64,000 nt of DNA. It comes from Bdellovibrio sp. Its GTDB lineage: Bacteria > Bdellovibrionota > Bacteriovoracia > Bacteriovoracales > Bacteriovoracaceae. The DNA lies in NCBI GenBank assembly GCA_016187935.1, contig JACPIU010000014.1:147688-211687 (forward strand). Reading direction: 5' to 3'. Positions 53,455 to 62,514 of this stretch are shown piece after piece. A model generated the notes under the pieces. It did not search any database. It was not told the DNA's origin and saw nothing but the letters and a program-made list of their open reading frames with translations. Position 1 is the first letter of the stretch. The number at the start of each line of letters is the position of its first letter. The position numbers were made by a program, and so were the translations under genes.

Positions 53455-54162
53455 ATGTTTGGTAATTTAATGCTTGCGGTGATTTCGAGACTGGGCCACT
53501 TGGTGATTAGGGCCCTGCATCTGTCTTACCGCTACCGTTTTGTGAAGGTGGAAAATATCCAGGGCGCATGCAAAGCGAGTAAGCATGGCAATTATCTTTT
53601 TGCCCTTTGGCATCAGAATCTTTTTCCCGCCATTACCGCACAAATAGGTAGACCCCACATCGTGATGGTGTCCAAGTCGAAGGATGCTCATGCCATAGCC
53701 TATGCACTTCAAAAATTGGGCAATTTAACCGTGCGTGGAAGCTCCAGAAATTCTAGCGGGGTTGATAAGGGTGGGCGAGTGGCCAAAGATCAAATGATCG
53801 AGATACTCAAAACTGGTATTCCCGGTGCCATTTCAGTTGACGGGCCCAAAGGACCTGCTCACCATGTTAAACCGGGTATTTTGGACATGGCCAAAAATAC
53901 CGAGATACCTATTGTCCCTTACATCGCTATTGCGGATCGCTCTTGGGTTTTCAATAGCTGGGATAAATTTCGTGTACCCAAGCCCTTTTCAAAAATTATT
54001 ATCGGTTATGGGGAACCGATTCTTATCCCACCCAATTTACCCTATGAGAACTATAGAACCATTCAGGAGGAAATCCGAGTCCGTTTAACAGAAGAGGAGA
54101 AATGGTTTGTGCAACAATTCAAGAATTGGGATAATCTTCCCAGAGAAAATTATCATTCCTGA
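53455..54162 (+). CDS. DUF374 lysophospholipid/lipid A acyltransferase-like protein
   Basis: About 235 residues from ATG 53455; a TTG at 53446 is the alternative. It has the DUF374 pattern: an N-terminal membrane helix (LAVISRLGHLVIRALHLS), FALWHQNLFPA (in place of HX4D), VRGSSRNSSG, SVDGPKGPAHHVKPG and PIVPYIA. Relatives acylate lipid A or phospholipids at the inner membrane. Its 3' end lies 3 bases from the converging FAD oxidoreductase gene. It starts 75 bases from the divergent hydrolase gene. Confidence 0.85.
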   Translation: MFGNLMLAVISRLGHLVIRALHLSYRYRFVKVENIQGACKASKHGNYLFALWHQNLFPAITAQIGRPHIVMVSKSKDAHAIAYALQKLGNLTVRGSSRNSSGVDKGGRVAKDQMIEILKTGIPGAISVDGPKGPAHHVKPGILDMAKNTEIPIVPYIAIADRSWVFNSWDKFRVPKPFSKIIIGYGEPILIPPNLPYENYRTIQEEIRVRLTEEEKWFVQQFKNWDNLPRENYHS

Positions 54163-54165
54163 ATT

Positions 54166-55899
54166 TTAAGGATTTTCGATTGGGCAGTTAGACCACTCTT
54201 CGTTTTTAAAGCTGGAATCAACTCTCTTTAAAATATTATTGGCGGCACAATGACCGCGAAAAACAGCTTCTTCAACAGAAGGAGTACCCAAATTATTATT
54301 GGCAAAAAAGACTTTGCCAAAAGGTTTTCGCATGATTTTGGCCAATTTTGTGAAGTGTCCTGGCGTCACCACCATGAGGGAGTAGGGCCAGCGGTTTGTT
54401 TCCACCGACTCCACCTCTATCTTGGTCCCCCATTTTTCTTTAAGAAGAGGACTCAAGTTTTTAAGCAATCCATCAACCGCCATTTTGGCCGCGGTTTTGA
54501 AATGATCTTCAGGAATCATTTGTTCGCGATCCTTCATCCAATCACTGGGATGTTGAAAATTATGATAGATGGTAAAAATACCGAAATTATCCGATGGATG
54601 TTTTTTGAAATCTCTCATGTCAGCATAGCCTTTGATTTTTGGGTCCATCCAGCGACCTAAGATAACATCGGTGAAATCGGTGTCTTTATAATCTTCTGGT
54701 CGCACCCAAGTGTCATAGCTGGCGCGATAGGGATGTCCCTTGACTCTCACGACGTGGACAAAACAGTGAGAATATTCAAGTCCATTCATGGCCGCCGCCT
54801 GTTCAGGGGACTTTTCTGTCAGTCCCTCAATAATTCGTGGAGCAAATCTGAGCTGGGCGGCAAAAACCGCATAATCGGCCGCCACTTCATGGAGTTTGCC
54901 AGAATTGATAAACTGGACACGAACACCATTCGTCTCATTGATAATTTTTGTGGCGGTGGACTGGGTTTTAAAACTGACCAGTTTTGGTTTGGACTTCAAT
55001 GTTTGAATCATTTTCATGGAGGCCTCACCGGTACCATTAGGACTGGTATAGCGTGTTACGAATTCGGCCACATAAAAATTAGCGAAGGCCGCAGCGGAAA
55101 CCTGATTGGGCAATCCACCTAAGGCCGAGCGCGTATAAAGTTCCACCAGATGGGATACGTCCTTCATGGGATCTTTTTGATCAACTCGTGGGTCTTTTTT
55201 GAAACGCTCATAGATTTTTTTGGATTCTTCATCTTTGCGTGCCGCCACTCGATCAGGAACAGTTTTGAGCCATTGTTCTGCGGTGAATTTATCCAGTTCC
55301 AGGTTGTCAGCTTCCTCAAAGGGTTGTCCGGGGATTAAGCCATCTTTCTCGGACATCTCCAATTCGTGTTTGAAGAGAGCAAAGCTGACGGGCAATTCCT
55401 CAATAGTGGGGTGTTCCCAGAAGTGCTCATAGAATTTTCCTTTCCATAGGTAGCTATCAATAGGGTCATGGATAGGGTAGTTCTTTTTGAAATCGGTGAG
55501 TCCAATGTGCTCAAGAATGTTAATGATTTCCTGACCGGCATCGGCCCAGTAGGCCGCGCCTCGATTATAGCGAATACCTTTCTTATCGATATCACCGGCG
55601 GCGAGGCCCCCGAGTTTGGCCTCTTTTTCGATAATCAATATCTTCTTTCCTTTCTCGCTTAAGAAAATTGCCGAGGACAATCCGGCCAGGCCACCTCCAA
55701 TGACAACAACATCATACTTGGTCTTGTCGCCAATCGGCGTTTGTCGCGGCCCTGGCTTGGGTGAGAAGGTAAGATCGTCACCACCGCGGATAGCAATTTT
55801 ATAATTGGCCGCCAGGGAATTTCCCGGGCCAAAAATCGCCACTGCGCTAAAGAGGAAAAAACTTAGAACACTAAGTTGAATAGTTTTTGAATTTTTCAT
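54166..55899 (-). CDS. Exported FAD-dependent oxidoreductase (amine oxidase/phytoene desaturase-like)
   Basis: About 577 residues from ATG 55899; a longer frame upstream has no support. A signal peptide (LSVLSFFLFSAVAIFGPGNSLA) is followed by the dinucleotide-binding YDVVVIGGGLAGLSSAIFLSEKG and IIEKEAKLGGLA. The C-terminal FAD motif is at KVFFANNNLGTPSVEEAVFRG. The middle region binds the unknown substrate. Relatives include amine oxidases, carotenoid desaturases and UDP-galactopyranose mutase-like enzymes. Export of a flavoprotein with this fold usually needs Tat, but no twin-Arg motif is seen in this signal. The 167 bases to mutS2 hold the divergent promoters. Confidence 0.82.
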   Translation of the reverse strand: MKNSKTIQLSVLSFFLFSAVAIFGPGNSLAANYKIAIRGGDDLTFSPKPGPRQTPIGDKTKYDVVVIGGGLAGLSSAIFLSEKGKKILIIEKEAKLGGLAAGDIDKKGIRYNRGAAYWADAGQEIINILEHIGLTDFKKNYPIHDPIDSYLWKGKFYEHFWEHPTIEELPVSFALFKHELEMSEKDGLIPGQPFEEADNLELDKFTAEQWLKTVPDRVAARKDEESKKIYERFKKDPRVDQKDPMKDVSHLVELYTRSALGGLPNQVSAAAFANFYVAEFVTRYTSPNGTGEASMKMIQTLKSKPKLVSFKTQSTATKIINETNGVRVQFINSGKLHEVAADYAVFAAQLRFAPRIIEGLTEKSPEQAAAMNGLEYSHCFVHVVRVKGHPYRASYDTWVRPEDYKDTDFTDVILGRWMDPKIKGYADMRDFKKHPSDNFGIFTIYHNFQHPSDWMKDREQMIPEDHFKTAAKMAVDGLLKNLSPLLKEKWGTKIEVESVETNRWPYSLMVVTPGHFTKLAKIMRKPFGKVFFANNNLGTPSVEEAVFRGHCAANNILKRVDSSFKNEEWSNCPIENP

Positions 55900-56066
55900 A
55901 GATAGAATTTTACTAGCGGAAAAGAACTTTGGTAAACATGAAAAGATAAATATAATACGGATTAAATAGCTGACAATTCCGCTTTTGTGTCGCCATTTTA
56001 TGTTAAGCCAATCCTCGCCTCGTTCTCGGTTAATAGGTATAATCACTTTTCGAGACAGGCACAATA

Positions 56067-58445
56067 ATGGAAAATCTAAATCTGCTTACATCCTTGGATT
56101 GGCAGGCCATATCGAAAGATTTGGGTTCGCGAGCATTTTTTGAGGAAAATCAGTTTGAGCTGGAAGGGCCGCCGAATTTTTTGTCTCATGCAGAGATTGA
56201 GGCCAAGCTTTGTCAGTTGGATGAATTTTTCTCTCATATTTACCTACGACCAGAGTCAGAAGAACATTTGCAAGAAGTCTTGAGCACGATTCCCAATAAA
56301 AAGGATGACACAAACACTGTACAACGTTTGCTGAAGGGCCATCTATTAGAAATGGCGGAAATCAACAAATGCATACATTATTTTGAAGGCTGTTTTAAGT
56401 TGCTGCCGGAATTTTCCGTTTTGGCCTTTTTTGCCAAAGCGCGGGAAATTCTTCCGAGGAAGCGTAACATTGAACAAAAATTGATCTCACCTTGGCGAGT
56501 CTTTGTACAAAAAGACGGCAATATTAACTATCATCGCCATCCTGTCCTTGGGCCCTTGGATCAAGAGCTTTCCGGTCTTGAAGGCAAGTTACGCAATCTT
56601 GTGCAAACTTATTCAAGGCAGGAACCTTTTGATAGTGCCATGCAGTTTCAAAGTTACGATGTGGTCAATGATCGTTTTGTGCTTCCTGTTCGTGCCGATG
56701 CCTACCGTTCGTCGATGGGTCCTATTTTGGCGCGCAGTAGTTCCGGCCATACACTTTTTGTCGAACCGTTTGGTATGAAAGAAGAGGCCAATAAAAGAAT
56801 TCGTCTCTTGGCCCAGATTGAAGAGGAGATGGCCAAAATTGCCCGTGAATTTCAGTCCAAGATTGAGCAGTACAAATCTGAGTTTCTTACGGTCATTGAT
56901 TTTCTTTTGAGTATTGATTCTTTACAGGCGCGTGCTAGCTATATTCAAGACAAGGAACTCAATCGTCCTATCTTGTCAGATAAATTTGAGATCAAGTTGA
57001 ATGGTTTGTTTCATCCGCTCATTCCGGGTGCCGTCCGCAATGATGTTCATCTTGGTCCTGATTGTTTGGGTATGGTGATTTCGGGACCTAACACTGGTGG
57101 AAAAACCGTCATGCTTAAGGCCATCTCACTGGCCCTTTTGTTCTTACACAAGGGGCTCTATGTTCCGGCGCAAGATGGGTTGATCTACCCAGCGCAAAAG
57201 ATTTTTTTTATCGGCTATGATCATCAAAATTTGGTGGCGGGTTTAAGTTCATTTTCTAGTGAAGTGCATCAATACCTGGAGATACTAAAGAGTCTAGAGG
57301 ATCACAGCATCTTGGCCATTGATGAGATTTTCAATTCTACCGGGTCCGAAGAGGCTTCGGCCTTGGCTTTTGCCTTGTTTGAAGAAATGCAGGCGAAAGC
57401 TAAGGTCAAGTTATTGGTAAGTACCCACCATCAATTACTCAAAACTTTGATTCATGAAGATCGCCGTTTCCTCAGCGCCCATATGGCATTCGACGTAGAA
57501 AACAATTCCCCAACATATAAATTGATCACCGGTACGCCAGGGCCGTCGTTTGCTTTTAATATTTTTGAAAAAGTTGCGGGCCTGTGCCATTACCAAACCG
57601 GCATCCCCGACAATGCCAAATCGCTCATGCAAACTTCTAAGCGACTTTATGAAACGCTGTTGGAAAATGTATCCAGAAAGGAACATTTGCTGGATTCGCA
57701 ATTGGGCGAGGTAAATTCGCTGCAAAAGGAATTGCAAAATCAGAAGATGGCCTCTCAAGGTGTTTTGCATTTAGAGAAAGAAAAGGCCTATCAGGATTAC
57801 CAGAAAAAATTGAAGAAGATTCTGGATCAAGCAATAGCTTTAAAGGAAGAGCAAAATGCCCATCCTGATTGGGGCATAAAAGCAATTCGCAACAAGGCCA
57901 GTGAAATCACTTCTGATTTAAATACCCTTGCGCCTGGGATAGAAAAAACATCAGATGAAGGACTGATTCAAGTGTCGTCTCAAGAGTTGGCTCCGGCCGG
58001 TTTGATCGAGACAGGGAAGGTTTATTTTTCCAGACTTTTAAATCGCGAAGTCCTGGTATTGCTGATCAATCATCGCAAGCAAGAGGCCCAGGTTTCTGCT
58101 AATAAATCCCAGGCAGGTGCGCGTATTAACCATCCGCTAGATCAATTATTTTTGAGCAAGAAAACTGGTACAAAACAGCGTGAAGTAAAAATTCACTTTT
58201 CCAGAGAAGAGCTTGCCAGTCATGAAATCAATGGTAGGGGATTGCGGTTGCCGGATTTTGAAACCTTGTTAGAGCGCGGCCTGACGGCACTTTTACTTGA
58301 TGAAATTCCCTATCTGTCAGTCGTTCATGGCCATGGTGAAGGTATTTTGAAAAAGTATTTGCGAGATCGTCTTAAAAAAGATGATCGCTTTGTTTATGAA
58401 ATACCCGATGGTAATGATGGGTCGACTCTCATTCGTAAATCATAG
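56067..58445 (+). CDS. mutS2: MutS2 family protein with Smr domain
   Basis: 792 residues, the normal MutS2 length. It lacks the mismatch-reading domain of MutS. The core has SYDVVNDRFVLPVRAD, SSSGHTLFVEP, Walker A SGPNTGGKTVMLKA, SSFSSEVHQ, and Walker B ILAIDEIFNSTGSEEASAL with STHHQ. A coiled-coil region (about 520-620) leads to a C-terminal Smr nuclease domain (GLRLPDFETLLERG; VVHGHGEGILKK). Family knowledge: MutS2 suppresses recombination or rescues collided ribosomes, depending on species. It is divergent from the FAD oxidoreductase gene and followed by a converging gene. Confidence 0.95.
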   Translation: MENLNLLTSLDWQAISKDLGSRAFFEENQFELEGPPNFLSHAEIEAKLCQLDEFFSHIYLRPESEEHLQEVLSTIPNKKDDTNTVQRLLKGHLLEMAEINKCIHYFEGCFKLLPEFSVLAFFAKAREILPRKRNIEQKLISPWRVFVQKDGNINYHRHPVLGPLDQELSGLEGKLRNLVQTYSRQEPFDSAMQFQSYDVVNDRFVLPVRADAYRSSMGPILARSSSGHTLFVEPFGMKEEANKRIRLLAQIEEEMAKIAREFQSKIEQYKSEFLTVIDFLLSIDSLQARASYIQDKELNRPILSDKFEIKLNGLFHPLIPGAVRNDVHLGPDCLGMVISGPNTGGKTVMLKAISLALLFLHKGLYVPAQDGLIYPAQKIFFIGYDHQNLVAGLSSFSSEVHQYLEILKSLEDHSILAIDEIFNSTGSEEASALAFALFEEMQAKAKVKLLVSTHHQLLKTLIHEDRRFLSAHMAFDVENNSPTYKLITGTPGPSFAFNIFEKVAGLCHYQTGIPDNAKSLMQTSKRLYETLLENVSRKEHLLDSQLGEVNSLQKELQNQKMASQGVLHLEKEKAYQDYQKKLKKILDQAIALKEEQNAHPDWGIKAIRNKASEITSDLNTLAPGIEKTSDEGLIQVSSQELAPAGLIETGKVYFSRLLNREVLVLLINHRKQEAQVSANKSQAGARINHPLDQLFLSKKTGTKQREVKIHFSREELASHEINGRGLRLPDFETLLERGLTALLLDEIPYLSVVHGHGEGILKKYLRDRLKKDDRFVYEIPDGNDGSTLIRKS

Positions 58446-58530
58446 AAATCCAGTAAATTCATTCATGATCTTGAGATGCTTTTCGGCATTTCCGTTCGCA
58501 TCTCGTCGACTTTGCCCACCAATCTTTTTA

Positions 58531-59442
58531 TTACGGCATATCCTGGACGCACCAAACATGGTGAGCGTTGCGGAGGTAATCGCCGGTAATGGCGATATCG
58601 CGCGAGTAATTGAATACAAAGCCGGCCTTTTGAATCATGCCTAACGTAGAGGTCCAGAATACGCGCTTTCCTATATTGGGAAACATTTTTTTAAAGAGGT
58701 TCAAACCTTCTCCTGTAAGGCCGCCAGTATCCAGATTTTTTCCAAAGAAAGTAATGAGCTGTTCGAAATCTTCAGTATGGGGAAGGCGGGTGCCTAAGTC
58801 GGTACAGACATTTATGGCCTGAGATCGAATGAGGTTTCCATCTTCAATCGTGCCGGTATTGGTATAAACCTCATCTGTGAATTTACCCCAAGCTCTGCCA
58901 CTCGGGTCCAATATGGACTGATCACCCAGAGTAGGGTGCTCTATAATTTGAAAATAGCTGGTCGTCACGCAGCGAACCACTCCCTTACTTTCAGCAGTGA
59001 AGGGCATGAAACCGATATTTCCGCGCAGACCATTGAAGAGATAAACCTTGCGGCCGTTATCACTGGAAGCAGTCGTCCAGTACCAATGATCAGTGAGCCG
59101 TGGAAGGACCTGCGGGACATAGCCGGCATTGGATTGAAGCGTGGCGCCCATATAGGAACGCAAGCGTCGATAATCGGCCTCATTCGGCACGCTAGTTTTA
59201 AGGCCGGCGCAATAGTTGAAGGCCTCAACGCGATTCATGAGCTGATAACTGCCATCGGGATTGCGGGCGACATCTCCCCAAATCATTCCGCTTGGATCAA
59301 TCATGGCTTCACCTAAAATATTGTTAGGGGTTCGATAATCCGTCAACAAGACCCCCGAAGAAGTCTGTCCGGTGGTGGCGAGCGCACTCTGAATATTAAA
59401 AGCAAAGACACTGGCGAGTAATACTTTCTGCAGAATTTTCAT
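58531..59442 (-). CDS. Secreted protein with two DUF1566-like modules
   Basis: 303 residues with a signal peptide (MKILQKVLLASVFAFNIQSALA). Two similar halves follow: MIDPSGMIWGDV...AFNYCAGL...VPNEADYRRL...HWYWTTASSD...VRCV and ILDPSGRAWGKF...AINVCTDLGTRLPHTEDFEQL...RVFWTSTL...VWCV. Each has the Trp-Gly, Cys, RLP-like and WT(S/T) landmarks of DUF1566, a C-type-lectin/FGE-like fold common in secreted proteins of Bdellovibrio relatives. Cys pairs could form disulphides. A ligand-binding surface role is plausible; none is proven. Confidence 0.75.
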   Translation of the reverse strand: MKILQKVLLASVFAFNIQSALATTGQTSSGVLLTDYRTPNNILGEAMIDPSGMIWGDVARNPDGSYQLMNRVEAFNYCAGLKTSVPNEADYRRLRSYMGATLQSNAGYVPQVLPRLTDHWYWTTASSDNGRKVYLFNGLRGNIGFMPFTAESKGVVRCVTTSYFQIIEHPTLGDQSILDPSGRAWGKFTDEVYTNTGTIEDGNLIRSQAINVCTDLGTRLPHTEDFEQLITFFGKNLDTGGLTGEGLNLFKKMFPNIGKRVFWTSTLGMIQKAGFVFNYSRDIAITGDYLRNAHHVWCVQDMP

Positions 59443-59641
59443 TTGACCCTTCCTTTAATTTTATTCGCTTGCACATATAACAGAAAAGTTAATCAAAGGC
59501 ACGCGAAGCTTGAACTCTCTGAAAAGAATACTCGGACAGTGTAAGTATTTGATTTAAGGAGAACTCCGCTTCATGTCACAGCGGCCGTCAACTGGAGTGA
59601 GTCGGGCGAAAAATTGAGCGTTGTTTTCATGATCATTGTAT

Positions 59642-59698
59642 TTCATCGAACACTTTGTTCGATGAAGTGTTGACGGCATTTACTCCTCCATATATTTT
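59642..59698 (+). promoter_or_regulatory. Palindromic operator and promoter before the small secreted protein
   Basis: A perfect palindrome with 11-base arms around CTT (59642-59666; core TCGAACA-CTT-TGTTCGA) ends 7 bases before a -35 box TTGACG (59670-59675). A -10 box TATTTT lies at 59693-59698 with 17-base spacing. The same layout occurs at 60252-60306. The rest of the 307-base gap (59443-59641) must also hold the promoter of the divergent DUF1566-like gene; I see no clear boxes there. Confidence 0.75.
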
Positions 59699-59749
59699 GC
59701 GCTTCATTCTCATAATGTATTGGGAAAATTAATTTAGAAGGGAGATTTT

Positions 59750-60193
59750 ATGAAAATGAGATTCTTAGTCTTGGTACTTGTAGGGTTATTTTTGAATCAT
59801 GCCATGGCCGTGGAAAAGAGCATTCTTGTTCTTGAGACAAAAAAGGACTATAGCAATTCACCCTCTCATATTGCGGCCGCCTTCAATATCAATAAAGAAC
59901 TGGGGCGGGCCTGGGTTACTGTGGCCTTTCATTACAACACCGGAGATTCCACCAGAAGTTACTCAAATTTATCGAGCATGCTCGTTCCTGGTCTCAGCTA
60001 TGATAGTGCCACCAAGCAGGTGGTTTTCAATTCCGATGGTTTGGCGGCGACCTGCGCGGAACAGAAGTGGTATGGCCTGAAGCAGACCAAGCAATGTCAG
60101 TTCAAAGTGACAGAAATCAAGCGCCAAAGAGATAACGGTTTTTATATCGTTACCGAAACGTACTATCAAATATACTTGAAAATTGGTAACTAA
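59750..60193 (+). CDS. Small secreted protein of unknown function
   Basis: 147 residues with a signal peptide (MKMRFLVLVLVGLFLNHAMA). AAGGGAG precedes ATG 59750. The mature part is beta-rich (KSILVLETKKDYSNSPSHIA; GRAWVTVAFHYNTGD; NGFYIVTETYYQIYLKIGN) with two Cys residues (AATCAEQKW, KQCQFKV) that may pair. The layout resembles small secreted proteins of unknown role in Bdellovibrio relatives. It has its own promoter with the palindromic operator and its own terminator. It is probably controlled by the TIGR02147 regulator encoded next. Confidence 0.7.
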   Translation: MKMRFLVLVLVGLFLNHAMAVEKSILVLETKKDYSNSPSHIAAAFNINKELGRAWVTVAFHYNTGDSTRSYSNLSSMLVPGLSYDSATKQVVFNSDGLAATCAEQKWYGLKQTKQCQFKVTEIKRQRDNGFYIVTETYYQIYLKIGN

Positions 60194-60216
60194 TCGATTG
60201 CAGCACAAGAGATGCC

Positions 60217-60242
60217 GGCCCGTTTGATACGGGCCTTTTTTT
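60217..60242 (+). terminator. Rho-independent terminator after the small secreted protein
   Basis: GGCCCGT (60217-60223) pairs with ACGGGCC (60229-60235) around a 5-base loop, followed by seven Ts. A textbook terminator that isolates the next promoter. Confidence 0.92.
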
Positions 60243-60251
60243 ACTGAATTT

Positions 60252-60306
60252 CGTCGAACAGAATGTTCGATGGGGCATTGACTTAACTCACACTCATCGG
60301 TAATAA
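60252..60306 (+). promoter_or_regulatory. Palindromic operator and promoter before the TIGR02147 regulator
   Basis: TCGAACA-GAA-TGTTCGA (60254-60270, with one more matched pair outside a mismatch) ends 7 bases before -35 TTGACT (60278-60283). After a 17-base spacer comes -10 TAATAA (60301-60306), only 6 bases before ATG 60313. The message may therefore be nearly leaderless. The operator position relative to -35 is the same as in the promoter at 59642. Confidence 0.8.
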
Positions 60307-60312
60307 CCTCGC

Positions 60313-61125
60313 ATGAATCCCACGGCCGAAAAAGATTACAGATCAATCCTTAAAGATGAACTGGAAACTCGTTGTAGCAAAAATGCTCATTATTCGCTGC
60401 GTGCTTTTTCACGCGACATCGGGCTTTCACCCTCATTGGTTTCAGGGATTCTCAATTCAAGACATGGGCTTTCACGAAAGGCCGCCGAAAAAATAACCAC
60501 ACGTCTTGGATACAACGCGCCTGAGTCCCAATATTTTTGTGACCTGGTGGAAAGTGCTCATGCGCGCGCCAAAATCAAGCGCGATCTTGCCAAGATTCGA
60601 CTGAAAAAAAATTATCCTTCTCATCGATACAATCATCTCCAGATGGATGCTTTTAAGGTGATCTCCGATTGGTACCATTTTGCTATTTTAGAACTAACTT
60701 ATCTTGAGGGATTTAAAAGTGATCCATCATGGATCGCAGCTTCTCTATCAATTCAAGAGCATCTTGTGATTCAGGCAATTACCCGGCTTAAGCGGCTTGG
60801 TCTCCTGGAAGAATCCGGCCGCAAACTCAAGGCAACTCAGAATTTCACTGCCAGTCCGGACGGTACGCCCTCACAGTGCATTCGTAATTTCCATCAGCAA
60901 GTCTTACAAAAGGCCGGTGCTGCCATGACGACCCAAGATGTCAATGAGCGAGATTTTTCGGCTTCGATCATGGCGATTAAAAAAAACAAAGTTAAGGAAG
61001 CAAAAGCGGCAATTAAGACATTTCGTCGAAAATTTACTGCCGATATTTCTAATGATGACATTCGAGATGAAGTCTATTGTCTCGCTATTCAATTTTTTAA
61101 ATTAACTGAAAGGACATCGATATGA
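60313..61125 (+). CDS. TIGR02147 family transcription regulator
   Basis: 270 residues. An N-terminal HTH (YSLRAFSRDIGLSPSLVSGI, then LSRKAAEKITTRLGY) precedes the family body, with the landmarks ISDWYHFAILELTYLEGF, IAASLSIQEHLVIQAITRLKRLGLLE and FHQQVLQKAGAAM. The second half includes a winged-helix-like segment. The family is best known from Fibrobacter and Bdellovibrio-like genomes and has no well-studied member. It overlaps the next gene by 4 bases. The palindrome just upstream of its promoter suggests that it controls itself and the small secreted protein. Confidence 0.85.
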   Translation: MNPTAEKDYRSILKDELETRCSKNAHYSLRAFSRDIGLSPSLVSGILNSRHGLSRKAAEKITTRLGYNAPESQYFCDLVESAHARAKIKRDLAKIRLKKNYPSHRYNHLQMDAFKVISDWYHFAILELTYLEGFKSDPSWIAASLSIQEHLVIQAITRLKRLGLLEESGRKLKATQNFTASPDGTPSQCIRNFHQQVLQKAGAAMTTQDVNERDFSASIMAIKKNKVKEAKAAIKTFRRKFTADISNDDIRDEVYCLAIQFFKLTERTSI

Positions 61126-62510
61126 ATTTCTTATCTCTACTCACCAGATTTTTCATGCTTGTTTTCCTTCCCGCGATCACGAGTGCAATGGCGGGCGAGG
61201 GCAGCGGTAGGGAAGTCGGCAATGGCGGTGGGGCAATCGTTTGCCGCGATTCTCTCAGCAATGTTACGTTTGCTCAAGTCTACGAAAATTGGGAGTACCG
61301 TGCTCTGGGAATTAAGGAGAGTAACGATTTCGACATGGCCACTCTTGTGGAAATGGCCCTGACAAAAGTCAAGAAGATCAATCCTTGGTTGCATGAGCTG
61401 ATGGTTCCAGAACTTGCCAAGGTATCCTCGGGGATTAATCTGCAAATTGCTTCTGGTGAGGCCATCGCATTGAATAATGTCCTTGATTCCAAGCATGTGA
61501 CAATGCCCGTGCGCTGTCCTAATAATCCTTCCCAACGCCCTCAGTACGAACAAGTTGTGAACTATCTGGATGACGGGCGCATTTTTGTCGATACCGAGAT
61601 TTATCAGTCTCTTTCGCAAAGAAGCCTTGCGGCCTTACACCTCCACGAGGCCATCTATAAAATCCTGCGTGATCTTCGCGGTGATACCAATTCCGCTGAT
61701 GCTCGCAAATTGAATGCTTACCTCATGGCCGATTGTGATGAACCAACTCTTATGTCCGTGATGAAAAACGTTCTGACCGGAACCCAGCTCGCTATCTCGT
61801 CCATTATTGGACGGGAGTTAGACGCGGACATACTTGAGGCCTCTGGGAAGGGAGATTTTGAACTGGCGTTTTTTTTATTTTCGAGACAAATCAATCTTTA
61901 TAATGAGGTATTTGGGCCAGGCCAAGACGCCATCAATTTCGCGCGCAAAGAATTTTTGCAATTACTCATCCAAAAAATTAATGACAATGACAAGGCAGGT
62001 CTTGCATACCATCTGGCACGCAGAAATGGCGAACGGTTGCTGATTGATGGCCCGCTAATGGCGCAGACCTTCAGCTATGTCGCTGCCAAATATGCTACCT
62101 TCGTCAAACCTCGCAACATCTGTTCTCCACGTCCTGAGCGTCGCAATGAGATCACGTGTGAGGTCAATCGTTATACACGGGAGAAGAAAAGATTGCTGGG
62201 AATTGCCAAATTTCTGATTTTTTCTCGGCCGATGACCATGGAATTTCAAAAATTTTGGATAGACCTGCCAAAAGATGCCATGGAAATTGAGTCGATCACT
62301 CCCATCATGTTTGCCACCCTGACAGGTGATCTTGAATTAACCAATTATTTTCTGCGCTATGCCCTTGATCGAGACCATCCAGAATTTCTCAATTACTCTG
62401 TTTCGATTAAGGGGCAACCACGCAATGCCAGTTATTTTGCCAAGGAATATTTATCCTGGATCAAAAGAAGAAGCTTGATTCAGCTTCTGGACAAGTATGG
62501 AGTCAAATAG
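61122..62510 (+). CDS. Secreted protein with HLHE motif and ankyrin-like tail
   Basis: 462 residues. A signal peptide (MNFLSLLTRFFMLVFLPAITSAMA) is followed by GNGGGAIVCRD, a start seen in many exported proteins of Bdellovibrio relatives. LAALHLHEAIYKILRDLRGD near residue 175 holds an HLHE motif that could bind metal, but no full protease motif (HExxH) is present. The last 60-80 residues look like ankyrin repeats (ITPIMFATLTGDLELTNYFL, then YFAKEYLSWI...LIQLLDKYG). It is translationally coupled to the TIGR02147 gene (ATGA). It ends 4 bases from a converging gene. Function unknown. Confidence 0.7.
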   Translation: MNFLSLLTRFFMLVFLPAITSAMAGEGSGREVGNGGGAIVCRDSLSNVTFAQVYENWEYRALGIKESNDFDMATLVEMALTKVKKINPWLHELMVPELAKVSSGINLQIASGEAIALNNVLDSKHVTMPVRCPNNPSQRPQYEQVVNYLDDGRIFVDTEIYQSLSQRSLAALHLHEAIYKILRDLRGDTNSADARKLNAYLMADCDEPTLMSVMKNVLTGTQLAISSIIGRELDADILEASGKGDFELAFFLFSRQINLYNEVFGPGQDAINFARKEFLQLLIQKINDNDKAGLAYHLARRNGERLLIDGPLMAQTFSYVAAKYATFVKPRNICSPRPERRNEITCEVNRYTREKKRLLGIAKFLIFSRPMTMEFQKFWIDLPKDAMEIESITPIMFATLTGDLELTNYFLRYALDRDHPEFLNYSVSIKGQPRNASYFAKEYLSWIKRRSLIQLLDKYGVK

Positions 62511-62514
62511 TCAA

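Noticed and set aside
59642..60272. LexA/SOS box interpretation of the palindromes
   Set aside because: The Gram-positive type LexA box has CGAAC-N4-GTTCG; here the spacing is N5, and neither downstream gene has a DNA-repair role.
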